A stretch of DNA of 43,062 nt from Spirochaetaceae bacterium (GTDB lineage Bacteria; Spirochaetota; Spirochaetia; Treponematales; Breznakiellaceae), in the NCBI GenBank assembly GCA_031262035.1, contig JAISIL010000040.1, forward strand, positions 1 through 43,062, written 5' to 3'. Position numbers and translations under genes: made by a program. The notes beneath the pieces are model-generated. The model was not told the origin of the DNA. It worked only from the letters and a program-made list of their open reading frames with translations, and searched no databases. Shown in pieces: positions 40,875-43,062 of this stretch. Every line of letters starts with the position of its first letter. Position 1 is the first letter of the stretch.

Positions 40875-42278
40875 TTATTTTCTAAAATTTTTCCAGGCAA
40901 TTCCATAATGGCTTACCCGAAGCCCCATTCGCCGCTCGCTTATTCCCAGCGCACGTGCTGCAAGGGACATATTTCCTTCGCTTATCTTCAATGCTTCTAT
41001 TATCATCTCTTTTTCCAGCCGGGAAAGGGCTGCATCAAGGGTGGCTGTTGGTTCTGTGTGTGTTGCCTCTGCTGTTTGCAGGCTTGGAGGCAGGTGATAG
41101 GAGTGAATAACCGAGTCGGTGGAAAGCAAGACGGCCCTTTCGATGCAGTTTTCCAGTTCCCGGACATTGCCCGGCCAGCTATACGATGTAAGCATATCGA
41201 TTGCCGGCGTGGAGATGCGTTTAATGGGCTTCCCATGCCTTGTTCCCAGTTTTTCTGCAAAGTAGTCGGCCAAAAGAACAATATCCGTCTTCCGTTCCCG
41301 CAATGGAGGCAGGTGAATCGGAAACACATGGAGCCTGTAGTAAAGGTCCTCGCGAAAACGGCCGGCCTGCACCTCTTCCTGCAGGTCCTTATTGGTAGCG
41401 GCAATCAGGCGGACATCCACCTTGATAGTTCCGCTCCCCCCTACCCGTTCCAGCTCATGTTCCTGCAAAACCCGCAGTAGTTTTACCTGTATTTGCAGGG
41501 GCGCATCGCCTATTTCGTCAAGGAAAAGAGTGCCGCCGTCAGCCATCTCGAAACGGCCCTTTCGCATGGCCACCGCCCCGGTAAAGGCCCCTTTTTCGTG
41601 CCCAAAAAGCTCGCTTTCGATAATACTTTCCGGCAAAGCCCCGCAATTAACCTTGATAAATGCCTTGCCTGCACGCCGCGAAAGCCTTTCAATTTCTGCT
41701 GCGGCAAGCTCTTTTCCCGTGCCGCTTTCCCCGGTAATTAAAACGCTGGCGTCGCTGGGAGCCACCTGGGCAATTTCGGCAAGAGTTTGCACAATGGCCT
41801 TGCTGCTCCCGATAATATTCCCCTTGTGTGCCGATACCGGCCGGGCAGTCTGTTCGGCTTCCTTCTTGTAATCCTCTACCAGCTTAATCCGCAACCTGAC
41901 TGCATCGTATATAATAGAAGAAACACGCTCAAGAAAGGCCTCATTCCGGGTTTCGGCGCTGAGCGTGCCGATAAATTCACTGCCCCGGCCGCTTCCCCTT
42001 CTTATGGGCACACAGCAGCAATTCTCTTCGATTTTACCGATACCGGTCTCGAAAACCCGCCCTTCCAGCCCTTCGCCGAGCCTTATTATCTCATCTTTAT
42101 TGATAAAATTACAGAGAAGGCCCCGCTCCTTGTCGATAAAAGCGACCTTTCCCCCAGAAATCCCCGCCCGAGCCTCCATAAGAGCAAAAACAGCAGAAAG
42201 AGCCTCCCCAAAATCATGCTTAGCATCAAAAGTCCGCGCTATATCAAAAAGTAATTCCAGTTCCGAATCAGTAGCCAT
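40875..42278 (-). CDS. Sigma-54-dependent activator (GAF, AAA+, Fis-type HTH)
   Basis: A 467-residue NifA-like regulator. The N-terminal GAF-like sensor (about 5-150) contains a Cys cluster, ENCCCV. The AAA+ core has Walker A GESGTGKE (about 187), the sigma-54 contact loop GAFTGA (about 229) and Walker B-like GTLFLDEIGD. A Fis-type helix-turn-helix closes the protein (NMSLAARALGISERR). It is the probable regulator of the 4-hydroxybutyrate genes that follow. The start at 42278 is chosen because longer in-frame forms translate the end of the adjacent MITE. Confidence 0.9.
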   Translation of the reverse strand: MATDSELELLFDIARTFDAKHDFGEALSAVFALMEARAGISGGKVAFIDKERGLLCNFINKDEIIRLGEGLEGRVFETGIGKIEENCCCVPIRRGSGRGSEFIGTLSAETRNEAFLERVSSIIYDAVRLRIKLVEDYKKEAEQTARPVSAHKGNIIGSSKAIVQTLAEIAQVAPSDASVLITGESGTGKELAAAEIERLSRRAGKAFIKVNCGALPESIIESELFGHEKGAFTGAVAMRKGRFEMADGGTLFLDEIGDAPLQIQVKLLRVLQEHELERVGGSGTIKVDVRLIAATNKDLQEEVQAGRFREDLYYRLHVFPIHLPPLRERKTDIVLLADYFAEKLGTRHGKPIKRISTPAIDMLTSYSWPGNVRELENCIERAVLLSTDSVIHSYHLPPSLQTAEATHTEPTATLDAALSRLEKEMIIEALKISEGNMSLAARALGISERRMGLRVSHYGIAWKNFRK

Positions 42279-42332
42279 CAACAAAACTATACCTTTTTTT
42301 CCCCTCAAATGCAAGCGCTGAACAAATACTCC

Positions 42333-42494
42333 CAGGGCAAAATCATTTAACTTTGAAATCATAAAAACAACCACGAATATACACGAATCGGCTTCGCCGA
42401 CACGAATATTCTATGATAAGTAAACAAAAATTCGTGTGGCCGAAGGCCATTCGTGTTATTCGTGGTTACTATAAAGTTAAATGATTTTGCCCTG
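42333..42494. mobile_element. MITE with 22-bp terminal inverted repeats and 9-bp target duplication
   Basis: A 162-base element with perfect inverted ends at 42333-42354 and 42473-42494. The core is a family A cruciform (cggcttcgccg and ggccgaaggcc). AAATACTCC occurs on both sides (42324-42332 and 42495-42503), as expected for a 9-base target duplication. No coding capacity, so a transposase would act in trans. Confidence 0.9.
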
Positions 42495-42673
42495 AAATAC
42501 TCCCCTCCACTCCTTGACACATCCAAAAGATTCTGTTATTTTTTTATAGTAAGGTACAATAATTAAAGGTGATATACCACAATCAACTATATTGGTAGGT
42601 GGAATAGTAGCGTCTTCTATTGCTGTTGTAATTGGTCTTTTATTTACAACATTATTTGGACAGGAGGATTAAA

Positions 42674-42811
42674 ATGCAAACATTACTGGTAATTTATGGA
42701 TTTATAGGGACATTGCTTGCTATTTCGGCAATTGCTCTTGTCATTTATGGGGTATTAACACATCAGGAGCATAAAATGGAGGGCTACACCCCAGGGCACT
42801 TGCCGGTTTAA
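42674..42811 (+). CDS. Candidate 45-residue membrane protein
   Basis: A short ORF behind a strong Shine-Dalgarno sequence (caggaggat, five bases from the ATG). It begins MQTLLVIYGFIGTLLA, forms one transmembrane helix (about 3-29), and ends in a polar tail. Directly upstream, and ending inside that Shine-Dalgarno region, lies another open frame (about 42600-42670) that reads as a hydrophobic helix ending LFGQED but lacks a standard ATG. Function is unknown; it could be a decayed small membrane gene. Confidence 0.45.
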   Translation: MQTLLVIYGFIGTLLAISAIALVIYGVLTHQEHKMEGYTPGHLPV

Positions 42812-42893
42812 TCGCTCCCTTAACAAGACGGGGCAGGCATCCCCTCCCTTCTTTCTCTTCCCCCACTCTCCCCACACTACTGCCTGTAATGAG

Positions 42894-42988
42894 TCTTCCG
42901 TCTCCTTCGTAGACGGAAGAATAGGTTCTGACGGCTCCCCTTAAGGGGAGCCGACAGAACTTCTTAAGTTTCCCCTCCGGGGAAACTT
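42894..42988. repeat. Three tandem perfect or near-perfect hairpins
   Basis: Hairpin 1 (42894-42920): 10-base arms tcttccgtct/agacggaaga. Hairpin 2 (42925-42960): long, centred on ggctccccttaaggggagcc. Hairpin 3 (42966-42988): aagtttcccc/ggggaaactt. I see no gene in 42812-43062; the end holds short aaggagc-type repeats. Confidence 0.75.
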
Positions 42989-43062
42989 TTGGGCCTTCCG
43001 CCTCCTTCAATGATAAGCAGCAAGGAGCAAGGAGCAGCTAGCAGGGAGCAGAAAGGAAGAAA

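Noticed and set aside
42279-42374. N-terminal extension of the sigma-54 activator
   Set aside because: The extra residues are translated from the end of the adjacent MITE and have no family match; the ATG at 42278 begins the GAF-like domain.
42741-43010. Minus-strand ORF of 89 codons at the window end
   Set aside because: It runs through three hairpins and the small plus-strand ORF and has no family resemblance or ribosome-binding site.
1-43062. tRNA or rRNA genes
   Set aside because: No T-arm motif in a cloverleaf context and no rRNA-like segment was recognised on either strand.

Overview
The window looks like a chromosomal segment of a host- or gut-associated spirochaete of the Treponema group. 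This is inferred from gene content: archaeal/fungal-type aspartate-semialdehyde dehydrogenase, ThyX, an Rnf-like cluster, several small lipoproteins, an AAA-ATPase/PD-(D/E)XK protein and an EFR1-type ferredoxin. No rRNA or tRNA gene is present to confirm it. Coding density is high, and nearly every intergenic gap carries a palindromic repeat.

Layout. 1-530: repeats only. 531-1556: exported, probably outer-membrane protein. 1562-5501 (minus): heterodimeric ABC exporter. 5630-13323 (plus): rpsU, PAP2-like protein, a 481-residue membrane protein, rnfC-D-G-E-A, thyX, pth. 13428-14180 (minus): lipoprotein. 14537-16610 (plus): dapA-asd, lysine/diaminopimelate branch. 16708-19213: divergent membrane protein and a histidine kinase fused to its response regulator through a G10 tract. 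19504-21078: AAA-ATPase/nuclease-like protein. 21266-23778: two lipoproteins that share an upstream box. 23966-25217: two toxin-antitoxin pairs facing each other. 25282-27101 (minus): SDR epimerase and EFR1 ferredoxin. 27166-32692 (minus): carB and gpmI. 32958-33959 (plus): GH130 phosphorylase. 33976-42278 (minus): an AAA+ activator followed by 4-hydroxybutyryl-CoA dehydratase, NifU-like protein, 4-hydroxybutyrate CoA-transferase, thiolase, DUF167, DUF2147 and isocitrate dehydrogenase. 42279-43062: a MITE, one tiny membrane ORF and three tandem hairpins.

How the genes may work together. The CoA-transferase, dehydratase and thiolase form the core of 4-hydroxybutyrate conversion through crotonyl-CoA toward acetyl-CoA or butyrate. 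The adjacent activator is the obvious candidate controller. The Rnf-like cluster would be expected to couple ferredoxin/NAD electron flow to ion pumping. However, its proteins lack most residues that hold the Rnf cofactors, and no rnfB is present.

Most unusual features: (1) the cofactor-poor Rnf-like complex; (2) palindromic repeats inserted in frame inside genes (ABC exporter, gpmI, icd, carB), each family read in one frame; (3) a kinase-regulator fusion that depends on a G10 tract; (4) a 162-bp MITE with perfect 22-bp terminal inverted repeats and a 9-bp target duplication, related to a mosaic family of about 14 copies; (5) a 131-bp hairpin element at the same distance upstream of two unrelated genes; (6) several near-consensus promoters so close to start codons that leaderless mRNAs are likely.
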